Notes: generated by a model from the sequence alone, not told the origin. 62,281 nt of DNA from an uncultured Porphyromonadaceae bacterium (GCA_947177405.1 CAMWUJ010000007.1:1-62281), one strand, 5' to 3'. Shown: positions 1-9,288, counted from the stretch's first letter. Program-made: numbers and translations.

Positions 1-55
1 AACTCGCGACCCTCAGCTTGGGAAGCTGATGCTCTACCAACTGAGCTATTACCGC
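1..55 (-). tRNA. tRNA-Gly (anticodon CCC), 3' part outside window
   Basis: Read on the minus strand, the sequence begins GCGGTAATAGCTCAGTTGG, a normal acceptor stem followed by the D-arm. The anticodon stem TCAGC/GCTGA encloses the loop TTCCCAA, so the anticodon is CCC, reading GGG glycine codons. The start of the T-arm (GCGAGTT) is present and the rest lies beyond the left edge. Identity follows from the cloverleaf and anticodon only. Confidence 0.9.
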
Positions 56-104
56 GTTTCACTTGCAAAATTAAATAGAAAAAATAATTTATGCAAGAGA
101 ATTT

Positions 105-713
105 CTATAAAATTCCACTCGTGATTATAGCAAGAATAAAAAATCCGAGGAAGAATGTGATTCCGCACCACATCCTTGCTTGTCTCGCATAGTCGTGTGC
201 CTGTCGGGAAAGAGCCTGCCGCTCGCTGTCGGAATATAACTCTTTTGTATGGTCAAGACTGCTTCTATGTGCCTCATTCCATGCCCGTCGGCTCTTGATG
301 GCGTAGTAGAGCGCCACAATTCCGGTGATGGTGTTGCAGAAAAGCATCAGCACTATGGCGAGAGGAATAAGAGAGGTGGGGCGATATGTATAGTCGGGAT
401 CTTCCTCACGAATTGTAGGATCAGCGCCCGCCTGTCGTGCAAACCCGCGGAAGCGTAAGGGAAAATCCTCATATTCATCATCCTTTTCTTTTTGTGAAGA
501 TGAATCGGCAGCCGGCGACGAGGCGGCAGGATGCATCAGATTGAATATTCTCTGACGATAGAAACGGCAAATGTCTCCCACATCCTCAGCCTTCTCCCAA
601 TCGGCCATATCCTTGCACCATACATAAGTGTCAGGACGCACTCCGGCCGCATGAAGCTCTTCCAAGGTATAAGGACCCCGACGTTCCCCGTCTATCATGG
701 CGAAATATCTCAT
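105..713 (-). CDS. GYF_2-domain protein with two membrane segments (dispanin-like tail)
   Basis: 202 aa. Residues 1-50 form a GYF_2/DUF4339 domain (MRYFAMIDGERRGPYTLEEL, then a V.C..M.DW pattern), a small module thought to bind proline-rich peptides. A charged linker follows, then two C-terminal hydrophobic stretches (about residues 115-140 and 180-200). This layout resembles CD225/dispanin-type membrane proteins. The ATG overlaps the stop of the upstream GYF_2 gene as ATGA (710-713), so the two are probably translationally coupled. The cellular role of the family is not known to me. A third GYF_2 protein sits at 21.2 kb. Confidence 0.75.
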   Translation of the reverse strand: MRYFAMIDGERRGPYTLEELHAAGVRPDTYVWCKDMADWEKAEDVGDICRFYRQRIFNLMHPAASSPAADSSSQKEKDDEYEDFPLRFRGFARQAGADPTIREEDPDYTYRPTSLIPLAIVLMLFCNTITGIVALYYAIKSRRAWNEAHRSSLDHTKELYSDSERQALSRQAHDYARQARMWCGITFFLGFFILAIITSGIL

Positions 714-1279
714 ACATATTGAGCCATATTGGCTGAGAAATAAGAGAAATATGCTATGGAGGCAATGATTCCTATCACATCGAATATGATGGCGAGGATT
801 GTAAGAGTTTTAGCAGAGGAATTGTTAGCTGCTCCCTGAGCATCCATTCCCATGTTGTAATAATTATTGGCTTTATTGGCATTCACGATAGCGAAGATGC
901 CGATGATACCACCAATACATGATGTGCAGAATCCAAGGATTGTGAATACAATCGCCCATGGCATCCAGTTTGTGTGGGGTGCTATATTGCCATTCATATT
1001 GTCGGGATATGGATTGTTTCCGTATGAGTTGTAAGGATTTACCGGCTGACCGTATGGCGGATTGGCAGAATAGCCCGGATTAGCCGGAGCAGAAGGAGGT
1101 GCAATCTTTACTGTCTCGTTAACCAGAAGATCCGCCAGCTCAGGCACGTGCGCTGCAGGAGCCCAGTCGGACATTCCTTCATGCCACACCATAGTTTTAA
1201 TTGTGATATTTTGTAAACGAAGTTCTTCTTTTGAAAAAGGACCCTTCTGGGTGCCGTTGACGATAATGAAATATTGCAT
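710..1279 (-). CDS. GYF_2-domain membrane protein
   Basis: The start is placed at 1279 (MQYFIIVNGTQKGPFSKEEL) because that is where the GYF_2 domain begins; the open frame runs 18 codons further upstream without homology-like sequence. The protein is then 189 aa. It has an N-terminal GYF_2 domain with MVWHEGMSDWAPA, a Pro/Asn/Tyr-rich linker (about residues 75-110) and two membrane segments, the first containing a Cys-Ile-Gly-Gly turn. The linker could itself be a ligand for GYF_2 domains. It lies 71 bases after lgt and overlaps the next GYF_2 gene by four bases, so the three genes look co-transcribed. Function unknown. Confidence 0.75.
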   Translation of the reverse strand: MQYFIIVNGTQKGPFSKEELRLQNITIKTMVWHEGMSDWAPAAHVPELADLLVNETVKIAPPSAPANPGYSANPPYGQPVNPYNSYGNNPYPDNMNGNIAPHTNWMPWAIVFTILGFCTSCIGGIIGIFAIVNANKANNYYNMGMDAQGAANNSSAKTLTILAIIFDVIGIIASIAYFSYFSANMAQYV

Positions 1280-1350
1280 TGTATGGAGATTGGATTTTAA
1301 ATTTTTGAATTTTTGAATAGGGCAATCAAACATCTCTTTGCAGACCGTCG

Positions 1351-2214
1351 CTATCTCTTTTTATTCTTGTATGGATCGGCGAATTTATTCGGGAAAGAGA
1401 ATTTCACCCTGGGCTGACTCATGGCATATATCACCAGACCGATTCCCAGGAGTATAAACGGAATACTGAGAAGCTGGCCCATATTTATGCCGTATTTGGC
1501 AATCATTTCGTATTCCGAGCTCACCTGAACGTTCTTGACATATTCGATAAGAAAACGTGGCAGGAATATACCGATGAAGAAAACTCCGGTGATAAGCCAG
1601 GGACGTTCCTCTGCGTTCTTTTTCCAATACATCCACATCAGCAGGCCGAAGAGCGCGAAATAGCAGAGCGCCTCATATATCTGCGTGGGATGAGCGGGTA
1701 GGGTCTCTCCGTTGCGCACGAAGATGAAACCCCATGGCAGCGTTGTCGGACCGCCATATATCTCGCTATTCATAAGATTGCCGAGTCTGATAAGACCGCC
1801 GACAAGAGCAATGGGAATCACAATCTTGTCGAATACCCAAGACGCCGGCTTATGGCTCACGAAGTGTGAGAAAAGGAAGAGGGCGATTATGATGGCTATC
1901 GTGCCTCCATGACTTGCCAGACCTCCTTCCCAAATCTTGAATATGTCGGCGGGATGCTGGGAATAATAACCCCATTCGTAGAAGAATACGTGTCCGAGAC
2001 GGGCACCTATGATGGTGGCGATCACAACATATCCGAGCAGGATTCCCAACCAGTTTTCGGGCGCTCCTTCATGCTTGAACATCTTGGCCACTATATTATA
2101 TCCTATCATGAAGCCTATGGCGAAAGCCAGGCCATACCATCTCACGGAGAATGGACCGAGCGTGAATAGCACCGGGTCGGCATTCCAGGTGATGAATCCG
2201 AGAAGATCAGTCAT
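1351..2214 (-). CDS. lgt: prolipoprotein diacylglyceryl transferase
   Basis: 287 aa integral inner-membrane enzyme that moves the diacylglyceryl group of phosphatidylglycerol onto the lipobox cysteine of pre-lipoproteins, the first step of lipoprotein maturation. The Lgt signature GGLIRLGNLMNSEIYG is intact, as is the SVRWYGLAFAIGFMIGY segment near the N-terminus and the GGLASHGG motif with the functional histidine. Length and seven-helix hydrophobicity fit the family. A consensus-type promoter lies just upstream (2246-2277). The lipoproteins elsewhere in the window (S41 protease, NlpE-like, MFP, CotH, META) would be its substrates. Confidence 0.96.
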   Translation of the reverse strand: MTDLLGFITWNADPVLFTLGPFSVRWYGLAFAIGFMIGYNIVAKMFKHEGAPENWLGILLGYVVIATIIGARLGHVFFYEWGYYSQHPADIFKIWEGGLASHGGTIAIIIALFLFSHFVSHKPASWVFDKIVIPIALVGGLIRLGNLMNSEIYGGPTTLPWGFIFVRNGETLPAHPTQIYEALCYFALFGLLMWMYWKKNAEERPWLITGVFFIGIFLPRFLIEYVKNVQVSSEYEMIAKYGINMGQLLSIPFILLGIGLVIYAMSQPRVKFSFPNKFADPYKNKKR

Positions 2215-2245
2215 ATTGATTATTAACTTTTTCCACTAAGTTTTG

Positions 2246-2277
2246 CAAATTTAGCCAAAAAATATCATATACGCAAA
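2246..2277 (-). promoter_or_regulatory. promoter of lgt (Bacteroidetes type)
   Basis: On the minus strand TTTG (2277-2274) is followed after 20 bases by TAAATTTG (2253-2246). This is the canonical Bacteroidetes -33/-7 arrangement (TTTG-N19-21-TAnnTTTG). The expected transcription start is near 2241, about 27 bases before the lgt ATG. Confidence 0.7.
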
Positions 2278-2351
2278 GGTTTATGTCGGATTGCAAACCG
2301 GGACTCTCCGGGGGATCGCCATAACGGAAGGATCCGAATGGCAAATAAATG

Positions 2352-2394
2352 TATAAAAAGGAGGAAAACCAACAATGATTCTCCTCCTTTATAA
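2352..2394 (-). terminator. intrinsic terminator after the decarboxylase gene
   Basis: AAAGGAGGA (2357-2365) pairs with TCCTCCTTT (2382-2390) across a 16-base loop. On the minus strand the stem runs into a T-rich stretch. It lies 15 bases beyond the stop of the decarboxylase gene. Confidence 0.7.
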
Positions 2395-2408
2395 TTATGA
2401 CTTTAATT

Positions 2409-4784
2409 TTATTTTCCTGTTGATATCCTGATGTTGATACCACCGTCAGGGTTAACATTGATTTCAAGAGTTGTTCCGTTAGCGAGTCTTACGCCGGGCA
2501 TAACCTCTGTGAAATGCTCATGCGGAAGGACAGCGTGATCTGTCGATCCGCCCTCTACCGGAGCATAACAACGGTTGATATCAACAGGCTTCACAGCCGA
2601 TGCATCTTTTTTGGGAGCGTCAGGCACAGTAGCAGGCTTGGGAGCCGGAGCGGGAGCAGGCTTGGGAGCCGGAGCCGGTTTAGGAGCGGCTTTAGTTGCT
2701 TTTGGAGCATTCCCGAATTCGAAAATAGGCTGGTCTGTAGCCATTACATCGCCTTCTTCAATGAGCACCGCTGCTATCTTGCCATCACGGTCGCTGATAA
2801 GGTTGTTTTCCATCTTCATTGCTTCATACACAAGAAGAGTGTCGCCGGATTTTACATCGTCCCCGGCTTTTACCTTTATTTCAAGCACAGTTCCACCCAT
2901 CGGGGCAAGCATGGTTTCTCCCGATCCAACCACAGCTTCCTCTTCAGGAGCCGGAGCCGGGGCGCCTTCGCCTACAAACTCGATAAGAGGTTGTCCGGTA
3001 CCCATCACGTCGCCTTCGCCAACAAGCACTTGTTTCACGATACCGCCCTTGTCGCAGGCAAGATCGTTTTCCATCTTCATAGCCTCATACACGAGAACTA
3101 CGTCGCCCGGATTCACTTTGTCGCCGGCTTTTACACGGATATCAAGCACTGTGCCACCCATCGGAGCGCAGAACACATCGCCTGTCACAGCCTCAGCCTC
3201 GCCTTTGGCAGTTGCAACGGCAGCCTTGGGAGCCTCTGCGGCCTTTGCTTCATATTCCTTCTTGCGCAGGTTGGTGAGGAAAGTCTTGGCAACGGCGGGA
3301 AGAAGTTCAAGAAGCAGGAATTCCTCTTCATTGGCAGCGAGTTTCACTCCTCCGAATTTATCAAGCTCGGGGTTGGCCGGAGTCTTGTAGGAATTCACAT
3401 CGTAAGGTTTCTCCTCGGGGCTTCCTGTGATCTGTTCGCGGAATTTGGGGTCAACAGGAACCGGAGTGGTGCCATACTCTCCTTTCACCAGAGATATGAA
3501 CTGATTATTCTTATTGGTATAATCAGGCTTTCCGGCACGACGGTCCATGGCGAGATTCACGGCCTGTGATCCTACTATCTGGCTCGTGGGAGTCACCAGA
3601 GGCACAAGACCTGCATCACGACGCACTTTAGGAATCAGCGCCATAGCCTCCTCAAGCACATCCTCTGCTCCCAGAGCACGGAGATTGGCCACCATATTGG
3701 AATACATTCCACCGGGAACCTCAGCATTCTTCACAAGTTCGTTGGGTTTGGGAAGACCGAAATAAGCTTCAATCTTATGGCAGGCATCCAGAAGTTCCTC
3801 TTCCTTGTTAGCCTTGGCAGCCTCGATTGCACGGTCAAATTCAGCATCAATCTCAGCAGGCATTTCTTTATAAGCCTCATCGAAGTCGCGCGGCCATTTA
3901 TCCTTGTTGAGGTCAAAGTCGGCAAGAGCCTTACGGGCATCCTTGAGCTCGTGGCGAATTTTTGCCACAGCCTCCATATCGGCATCAACCTCTATGCCGA
4001 GTTTGCGGCAGAAGATGTCGATAAGTTCGATGGAGGGAGCTGCGGAACCACCTCCGAACCACCAGATATTTGTATCCACGATGTCCACACCCTGAATAAT
4101 GGAAGTGAGCACAGCGGCAAGACCATAACCGGGAGTGCAATGAGTGTGGAAATCCACAGGCACATTCAATGCCTCCTTGAGTTTAGGCATAAGCGTATAG
4201 ATGCGGGACGGCGATACAAGACCTGCCATATCCTTCAAAGTCACCATCTTGGCGCCCAGAGCTTCCATCTCTTTTGCTTTGTTCACAAAATATTCGTCGG
4301 TGAATATCTTCTCCTCCTCCGGGGTACCTTTGGGGTCAACAGTATAGCACACGGCGGTATCGGCGATACCTCCAAGCTCGTTAATCATGCGGATCGATCC
4401 CTTTATATTGTTGATGTCGTTGAGGGCGTCGAAGATACGCATCACGTTAAGACCGTTCTCAATGGCTTTCTTATAGAAACCCTCCAGAACACTATCGGGA
4501 TAGGGCACATATCCGAAGAGGTTGCGTCCTCTCGAAAGCGCGGAGAGAAGAGAAATTCCTTTCATTGCCTTGGAACATTCACGCAGACGGTTCCAGGGGC
4601 TCTCTCCAAGATAACGCATCACAGAGTCGGGCACTGCGCCGCCCCATACTTCCATAATATAGAACTTGGCATCGCGGTAAAGCGGGAGAAGTTTGTCCAC
4701 ATTCTCCTGTTTCATACGTGTCGCGAAAAGTGACTGCTGGCCGTCGCGCAGCGTCAGGTCTCTGATTTTAAGTCGTTTTACCAC
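2409..4784 (-). CDS. biotin-dependent carboxylase/decarboxylase alpha subunit with two tandem biotinyl domains
   Basis: 791 aa. Residues 1-270 are an HMGL-like carboxyltransferase TIM barrel: RDLTLRDGQQS at the start, the catalytic lysine in VTLKDMAG and the metal-binding HTHCTPGYG. The conserved PYC_OADA domain follows to about residue 460. Two biotinyl domains, about 535-607 and 623-691, each carry an intact EAMKMEN biotin-lysine motif; they are joined by a Pro/Ala/Glu linker. A Pro/Ala/Lys-rich linker leads to a unique 57-residue tail starting DINRCYAPVEGG. Oxaloacetate decarboxylase alpha or pyruvate carboxylase B are the nearest functions, and the true substrate cannot be read. Usual family members are near 600 aa with one biotinyl domain. 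No beta or gamma subunit gene is adjacent. It lies 92 bases after ackA. Confidence 0.88.
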   Translation of the reverse strand: MVKRLKIRDLTLRDGQQSLFATRMKQENVDKLLPLYRDAKFYIMEVWGGAVPDSVMRYLGESPWNRLRECSKAMKGISLLSALSRGRNLFGYVPYPDSVLEGFYKKAIENGLNVMRIFDALNDINNIKGSIRMINELGGIADTAVCYTVDPKGTPEEEKIFTDEYFVNKAKEMEALGAKMVTLKDMAGLVSPSRIYTLMPKLKEALNVPVDFHTHCTPGYGLAAVLTSIIQGVDIVDTNIWWFGGGSAAPSIELIDIFCRKLGIEVDADMEAVAKIRHELKDARKALADFDLNKDKWPRDFDEAYKEMPAEIDAEFDRAIEAAKANKEEELLDACHKIEAYFGLPKPNELVKNAEVPGGMYSNMVANLRALGAEDVLEEAMALIPKVRRDAGLVPLVTPTSQIVGSQAVNLAMDRRAGKPDYTNKNNQFISLVKGEYGTTPVPVDPKFREQITGSPEEKPYDVNSYKTPANPELDKFGGVKLAANEEEFLLLELLPAVAKTFLTNLRKKEYEAKAAEAPKAAVATAKGEAEAVTGDVFCAPMGGTVLDIRVKAGDKVNPGDVVLVYEAMKMENDLACDKGGIVKQVLVGEGDVMGTGQPLIEFVGEGAPAPAPEEEAVVGSGETMLAPMGGTVLEIKVKAGDDVKSGDTLLVYEAMKMENNLISDRDGKIAAVLIEEGDVMATDQPIFEFGNAPKATKAAPKPAPAPKPAPAPAPKPATVPDAPKKDASAVKPVDINRCYAPVEGGSTDHAVLPHEHFTEVMPGVRLANGTTLEINVNPDGGINIRISTGK

Positions 4785-4876
4785 AGTCTTTAAATTTTAA
4801 TGTGTTATGGCGAGAGGCCCCGGTATAATGGATTCAGAGCTTCCCGCCGGAAAAGGTATTATTTAAGGTTAATATT

Positions 4877-6073
4877 TTATTTCCCTACAATGGCTGCCGT
4901 GTCCTGAGCGATCATGAGTTCCTCATCTGTAGGAATCACCACCACTTTCACCTTGGAGTCAGGATCGGAAATCACTACTTCCTCTCCACGGCTCTTGTTG
5001 GCCTCTTCGTTGAATGTCACGCCAAGATAGGCGAGCTGCTTACAGATACGTTCGCGTGTCTGCGGCTGATTCTCACCCACGCCTCCGGTGAATACGATGA
5101 TATCCACCCCTCCAAGCACGGCTGTGTATGCTCCGATATATTTCAGCAGACGGTATTCATACATATCCAAGGCGAGCTTGGCACGCTCATCGCCTTCCTC
5201 AATAGCCTTCTCGATATCGCGCATATCGTTTGAAATTCCGGAGATACCGGCAACTCCGCTCTCTTTGTTGATATGACGGAGCAGCCCTTCGGCATCAAGA
5301 TTCAGACGCTCGATAAGATATACGAGGGCTCCGGGATCAACATCTCCCACGCGAGTACCCATCATCAGACCTTCGGTAGGGGTCAGTCCCATCGAAGTAT
5401 CGACTGACTTACCATCCTTGATTGCAGTCACCGACCCTCCGTTGCCGATATGGCAGGTGATAATGCGCTGTTTGTCGTAAGGCACACCTAAAAACTCGCA
5501 AACTCTCGCCGAAACATAGCGGTGGCTTGTGCCGTGGAAGCCATACCGACGCACACCATATTTTTCGTAATCCTCATAAGGGAGGGCATACATATAAGCC
5601 TTGGCAGGCATTGTCTGATGGAATGCGGTGTCGAACACTGCCACCTGCGGAGTGGAAGGCATAAGCTCTGTCACTGCTTCTATGCCCGTGATGTTGGCAG
5701 GATTGTGAAGAGGAGCCACGGGATAACATTCCTTCACTCTCTCCACCACTTCGGGTGTGATTAGTACGGATTTATTGAAGTATTCCATTCCATGCACCAC
5801 GCGGTGACCTACTGCCTCGATTTCATCGAAACTCTTGATTACACCCTCTTTGGGATCGGTGAGCACTTTGGTGATCTGCTTGATGGCCTCCTTATGGTCG
5901 GGCATCGATACAGTGATGGTCTCTTTAGATCCGTCGGGACGCTTGAATTTAAGGAATGAATCTTCAAGACCGATTTTCTCAACTCCACCTTCGGCAAGCA
6001 CCTCCTTGGTGGAGGAGTCGATGAGTTTATATTTCACGCTGCTGCTTCCGCAGTTAAGAACGAGGATTTTCAT
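4877..6073 (-). CDS. ackA: acetate kinase
   Basis: 398 aa cytoplasmic enzyme making ATP and acetate from acetyl phosphate and ADP. It opens MKILVLNCGSSSVKYKL, the ASKHA phosphate-1 signature. The second signature region includes YGFHGTSHRYVS and HIGNGGSVTAI, and the catalytic region DTSMGLTPTEGLMMGTR is present. Length matches the family exactly. It follows pta with a 15-base gap, so the Pta-AckA pathway is one operon, in the order pta then ackA. Confidence 0.97.
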   Translation of the reverse strand: MKILVLNCGSSSVKYKLIDSSTKEVLAEGGVEKIGLEDSFLKFKRPDGSKETITVSMPDHKEAIKQITKVLTDPKEGVIKSFDEIEAVGHRVVHGMEYFNKSVLITPEVVERVKECYPVAPLHNPANITGIEAVTELMPSTPQVAVFDTAFHQTMPAKAYMYALPYEDYEKYGVRRYGFHGTSHRYVSARVCEFLGVPYDKQRIITCHIGNGGSVTAIKDGKSVDTSMGLTPTEGLMMGTRVGDVDPGALVYLIERLNLDAEGLLRHINKESGVAGISGISNDMRDIEKAIEEGDERAKLALDMYEYRLLKYIGAYTAVLGGVDIIVFTGGVGENQPQTRERICKQLAYLGVTFNEEANKSRGEEVVISDPDSKVKVVVIPTDEELMIAQDTAAIVGK

Positions 6074-6088
6074 ATTTATAAGGAGTAA

Positions 6089-7102
6089 TTATAGGTTTTT
6101 GTCACCGATAGCCTGGTTGCATGTCACGATAATAGTATTCACGATATCATCCACAGTCGCACCGCGAGAAAGATCGTTCACCGGAGCGGCAAGACCCTGG
6201 AGGATAGGACCTACGGCACCTGCACCTGCGAGACGCTGCACGAGTTTATATGCTATGTTTCCAACTTCGAGGGAGGGGAAGATGAGAGTGTTGGCGTGTC
6301 CGGCCACCGGCGAACCGGGGGCTTTCATACCTCCGATCGAGGGCACGATAGCAGCATCGCTCTGCAACTCTCCGTCCACCTTCAGCTCCGGGTCAAGCTC
6401 ATGAGCTATCTTGGTAGCCTCAATCACCTTATCAACTCTTGGATGAGAGGCACTTCCTTTTGTGGAGAAGCTGCACATAGCCACTACGGGGTCGAGGCCG
6501 GCAATGTTTTTAGTTGTCTTTGCAGTGGCAACAGCAATTTCTGCCAACTCCTGTGCCGTAGGATCGGGAACAACAGCGCAGTCGGCGAATACCAACATGT
6601 GATCTTCGCCGAAGGGGCAGCTTTCGGGAAGCAGCATGATGAACGCACCGCTCACCACCGATATGCCGGGTTTGGTCTTAAGAACCTGGAAAGCTGCGCG
6701 CAACACATGAGATGTAGGACTCAAAGCTCCTGCCACCATTGCGTCGGCATCGCCTCGCTTTATAAGCAGACATCCTAAATAGAGAGGATTGATCACGATT
6801 TCGCGAGCCTGATCCATTGTCATCCCTTTGCTCTTGCGGAGTTCGCAGAAAAGCTCGGCATAAGGCTCGGTAACGGTTATATCTTCATTGTCGAGCACAT
6901 TAGCTTTCTCGATGTTTGAAAGGCCCAGTTCGAAGGCCTTTGCCATTATTTTCTCACGGTTGCCGATAAAAGTTACATCTGCAATATTTTGGGCGATCAC
7001 CCTGTCGGCTGCCTGAAGTGTGCGCGGTTCGAGAGATTCCGGCAATACCAGACGCTGTGGATGCTCTTGTGCTTTCTTGGTAAGTCTTTCAAAAAGTGTC
7101 AT
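6089..7102 (-). CDS. pta: phosphate acetyltransferase
   Basis: 337 aa, the short (class I) Pta without the DRTGG/P-loop extension. It converts acetyl-CoA and phosphate to acetyl phosphate for AckA. Family motifs visible are QRLVLPESLEPRTLQAAD near the N-terminus, VAGALSPTSHVLRAA and the C-terminal GHANTLIFPSLEVGNIAYK. It is the first gene of the pta-ackA operon. A TATCTTTG -7 box lies about 100 bases upstream. The pathway fits an acetate-producing anaerobe. Confidence 0.96.
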   Translation of the reverse strand: MTLFERLTKKAQEHPQRLVLPESLEPRTLQAADRVIAQNIADVTFIGNREKIMAKAFELGLSNIEKANVLDNEDITVTEPYAELFCELRKSKGMTMDQAREIVINPLYLGCLLIKRGDADAMVAGALSPTSHVLRAAFQVLKTKPGISVVSGAFIMLLPESCPFGEDHMLVFADCAVVPDPTAQELAEIAVATAKTTKNIAGLDPVVAMCSFSTKGSASHPRVDKVIEATKIAHELDPELKVDGELQSDAAIVPSIGGMKAPGSPVAGHANTLIFPSLEVGNIAYKLVQRLAGAGAVGPILQGLAAPVNDLSRGATVDDIVNTIIVTCNQAIGDKNL

Positions 7103-7204
7103 TATTTCAAAAAGGTTTTAATTTGTGTTTTTACATGCGGTGAAGGCTTGTAGAGTCTGCATCGTCAATTTTGGGTTGATAGTACTTCTGTCGCTATCAT
7201 GATG

Positions 7205-7212
7205 CAAAGATA
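7205..7212 (-). promoter_or_regulatory. -7 box of the pta-ackA promoter
   Basis: Minus-strand TATCTTTG matches TAnnTTTG. No clear TTTG -33 element is seen at 19-21 bases, so only the -7 box is supported. The 254-base gap to lptF is divergent and carries one promoter-like box for each direction. Confidence 0.5.
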
Positions 7213-7275
7213 ACAAAAATATCCTAAAAGGCGAGTGAAAAGATAATTTTAATTTCAACTCTCGTTAATTATAAT

Positions 7276-7283
7276 TAAATTTG
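7276..7283 (+). promoter_or_regulatory. -7 box ahead of the LptF/G-type gene
   Basis: TAAATTTG matches the Bacteroidetes -7 consensus and lies 73 bases before the ATG at 7357. No good -33 element is seen. Confidence 0.5.
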
Positions 7284-7356
7284 CAGTCGAAACTGATCCT
7301 GACTAATGTCTCAGGCAAGCCCTGTATGCGTTGTCGGGAGCAAAACGAATTTATAG

Positions 7357-9288
7357 ATGCGGATTATAAAACGCCTGTATTGGTTTGTATTGAAAAGCTT
7401 TCTTCCTCTCTTCGCGATGACTTTCTTCATCGTGCTTTTCATCGTGCTGATGCAGTTTTTGTGGAAATATATCGACGACCTCGTAGGAAAGGGTCTCACA
7501 ATGGATGTGCTTGGCGAGCTCTTCTTTTACGCGGCGGTTAGTATGGTGCCGATGGCTTTGCCCTTAGCTATCCTTCTTGCCTCTCTGATGACATTCGGAA
7601 ATTTGGGAGAGAAATCGGAGCTGACCGCTATCAAGGCTTCCGGTGTGTCGTTGCTTAATGTGATGAAGCCTCTTATTATCCTTGTGGCGGCTATCTCAGT
7701 TGGAGCTTTCTTTTTTCAGAATGATGTCTTGCCTAAAGCACAGGTGAAGATGTGGACTCTGCTTTTCTCAATGAAACAGAAGAGTCCGGAAGTGGAGATT
7801 CCTGAGGGTGTGTTCTATGATCAGATTCCCGGTTATAATCTCTATGTGAAGAGCAAGAACCGATCCACCGGCGTGCTCCATGACGTGATGATATATGATG
7901 TGAGCAAAGGTGGAGACAATGCCACCATTCTGCTTGCCGATTCCGCGCGCCTGGCATTTACAAAGGATTCGCGTTATCTCTATCTGCATCTTGTGAAAGG
8001 AGAGCAGTTTGAGAATCTTCGCGAACAGCGGGCTCTCGACCGTAATGTTCCTTTCCGGAGGGAGACATTTTATGACAAGGAAGTACTTATACCATTCGAT
8101 GCCAACTTCAACCGTCTGGATGAAGAGGGGATGCGAAAACAATATGTGGGAAAGAATATCGACGAGCTCCAGGCCACCATTGACTCCCTTAACATCAGAG
8201 TGGATTCAATAGGGGCTGTGTATGCACGTGATCTTCGAGCCACTTCCTATCAGATGTTACTCCAGCCCGATGGTAATATGCCGCGTCAGTCAGATGGAAC
8301 TTCATTATCCGGGGTCGCTTCTGCCGGAAAAGAAAAGAAATCGAAAGTTGTGCCGCTTGATCTTGACTCGCTTATGTCCGCGCTCACTCCGGTGGAGCAG
8401 GGGGAGATAATCCGAATGGCTCGTAACCGCAACGAGGCCCGCAAGGGTGAAAATCAGTTCCGTGCCTCGGTGATGCGTGATGAGAACAAGAGTATAAGGC
8501 GACATGAGATAGAGCTTATAAAGAAATTCACCCTCTCGGTGGCCTGTCTGATATTCTTCTTCATCGGGGCTCCGTTGGGCGCGATCATCCGGAAGGGCGG
8601 TCTTGGCACACCGCTGGTGATTTCAGTGCTCCTCTTCCTGGTTTATTATATCATCGACAACACAGGATATAAGATGGCGCGCGACGGTCATATCAATGTG
8701 TGGATCGGTATGTGGCTTTCCACGGCGATTCTGTTGCCGTTGGGTATCTATGTCACCATAAAGGCCATGAACGACTCTTCGGTATTCAACAAGGATCTTT
8801 ATATCCAGTTCTTCAGAAAGATATTCGGAATAAAGGAGACGCGCCATGTGCCGGTGAAAGAGGTTATCATCAATGATATCTCTGTAAGGAAAGCGAGAGG
8901 AATGGTGGCTGTAGTCGGCGCCGAAGCAACCGTATGGCTACGACGTCATAAAAGGCCTGTCGGGTATCCGGCATATTGGAAACGAGGCTTTCAGATCCGT
9001 GATATTCTTCGTATCGGGGCCGAGGTGGACAGATTGGTGGAATATCTTTCGGATTGCCGTGATATAAAGGTGGTGGATAAGCTCAACAGTTATCCCGTAG
9101 TGAAACGTCTTTGGATCTATCGTCCTGTTTCCGCAAAATGGCTTAAGAATATTTTATGCTGGTTCTTCCCGGTTGGAATCCCGGTTTATCTTATGAGTCT
9201 GGTCTATTTCCGCAGACTCAGGGAAGATATGAAGGCGATTGTAAAGACTTCAGAAACGGAGATGGAGCTTCTGCGAGGGGTGAAATGA
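7357..9288 (+). CDS. LptF/LptG (YjgP/YjgQ) family lipopolysaccharide export permease
   Basis: 643 aa inner-membrane protein. The N-terminal half has three membrane helices beginning RIIKRLYWFVLKSFLPLF, with the family's typical first-helix pattern and a second block around MVPMALPLAILLASLMTFGN. A periplasmic domain (about 120-370) follows, then a further helix set including FFIGAPLGAIIRKGGLGTP, which is the LptF/G C-terminal signature. An extra region of about 150 residues with another hydrophobic stretch ends the protein, making it longer than the roughly 360-aa E. coli proteins. LptF/G pull LPS out of the membrane with LptB. Whether this one is F-like or G-like is not decidable here. Confidence 0.9.
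   Translation: MRIIKRLYWFVLKSFLPLFAMTFFIVLFIVLMQFLWKYIDDLVGKGLTMDVLGELFFYAAVSMVPMALPLAILLASLMTFGNLGEKSELTAIKASGVSLLNVMKPLIILVAAISVGAFFFQNDVLPKAQVKMWTLLFSMKQKSPEVEIPEGVFYDQIPGYNLYVKSKNRSTGVLHDVMIYDVSKGGDNATILLADSARLAFTKDSRYLYLHLVKGEQFENLREQRALDRNVPFRRETFYDKEVLIPFDANFNRLDEEGMRKQYVGKNIDELQATIDSLNIRVDSIGAVYARDLRATSYQMLLQPDGNMPRQSDGTSLSGVASAGKEKKSKVVPLDLDSLMSALTPVEQGEIIRMARNRNEARKGENQFRASVMRDENKSIRRHEIELIKKFTLSVACLIFFFIGAPLGAIIRKGGLGTPLVISVLLFLVYYIIDNTGYKMARDGHINVWIGMWLSTAILLPLGIYVTIKAMNDSSVFNKDLYIQFFRKIFGIKETRHVPVKEVIINDISVRKARGMVAVVGAEATVWLRRHKRPVGYPAYWKRGFQIRDILRIGAEVDRLVEYLSDCRDIKVVDKLNSYPVVKRLWIYRPVSAKWLKNILCWFFPVGIPVYLMSLVYFRRLREDMKAIVKTSETEMELLRGVK

Noticed and set aside
2640..2710. Tandem repeat-like GC-rich sequence in the decarboxylase gene
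   Set aside because: It encodes the Pro/Ala/Lys linker of the protein and needs no separate explanation.
2514..3569. Long open frames on the plus strand across the decarboxylase gene (also 2575-3390)
   Set aside because: They mirror the Pro/Ala-rich linkers and biotinyl domains of the real gene and have low-complexity Ser/Ala/Gly composition.
7281..7541. Open frame overlapping the start of the LptF/G gene
   Set aside because: Out of frame with the permease motifs and without recognisable features.
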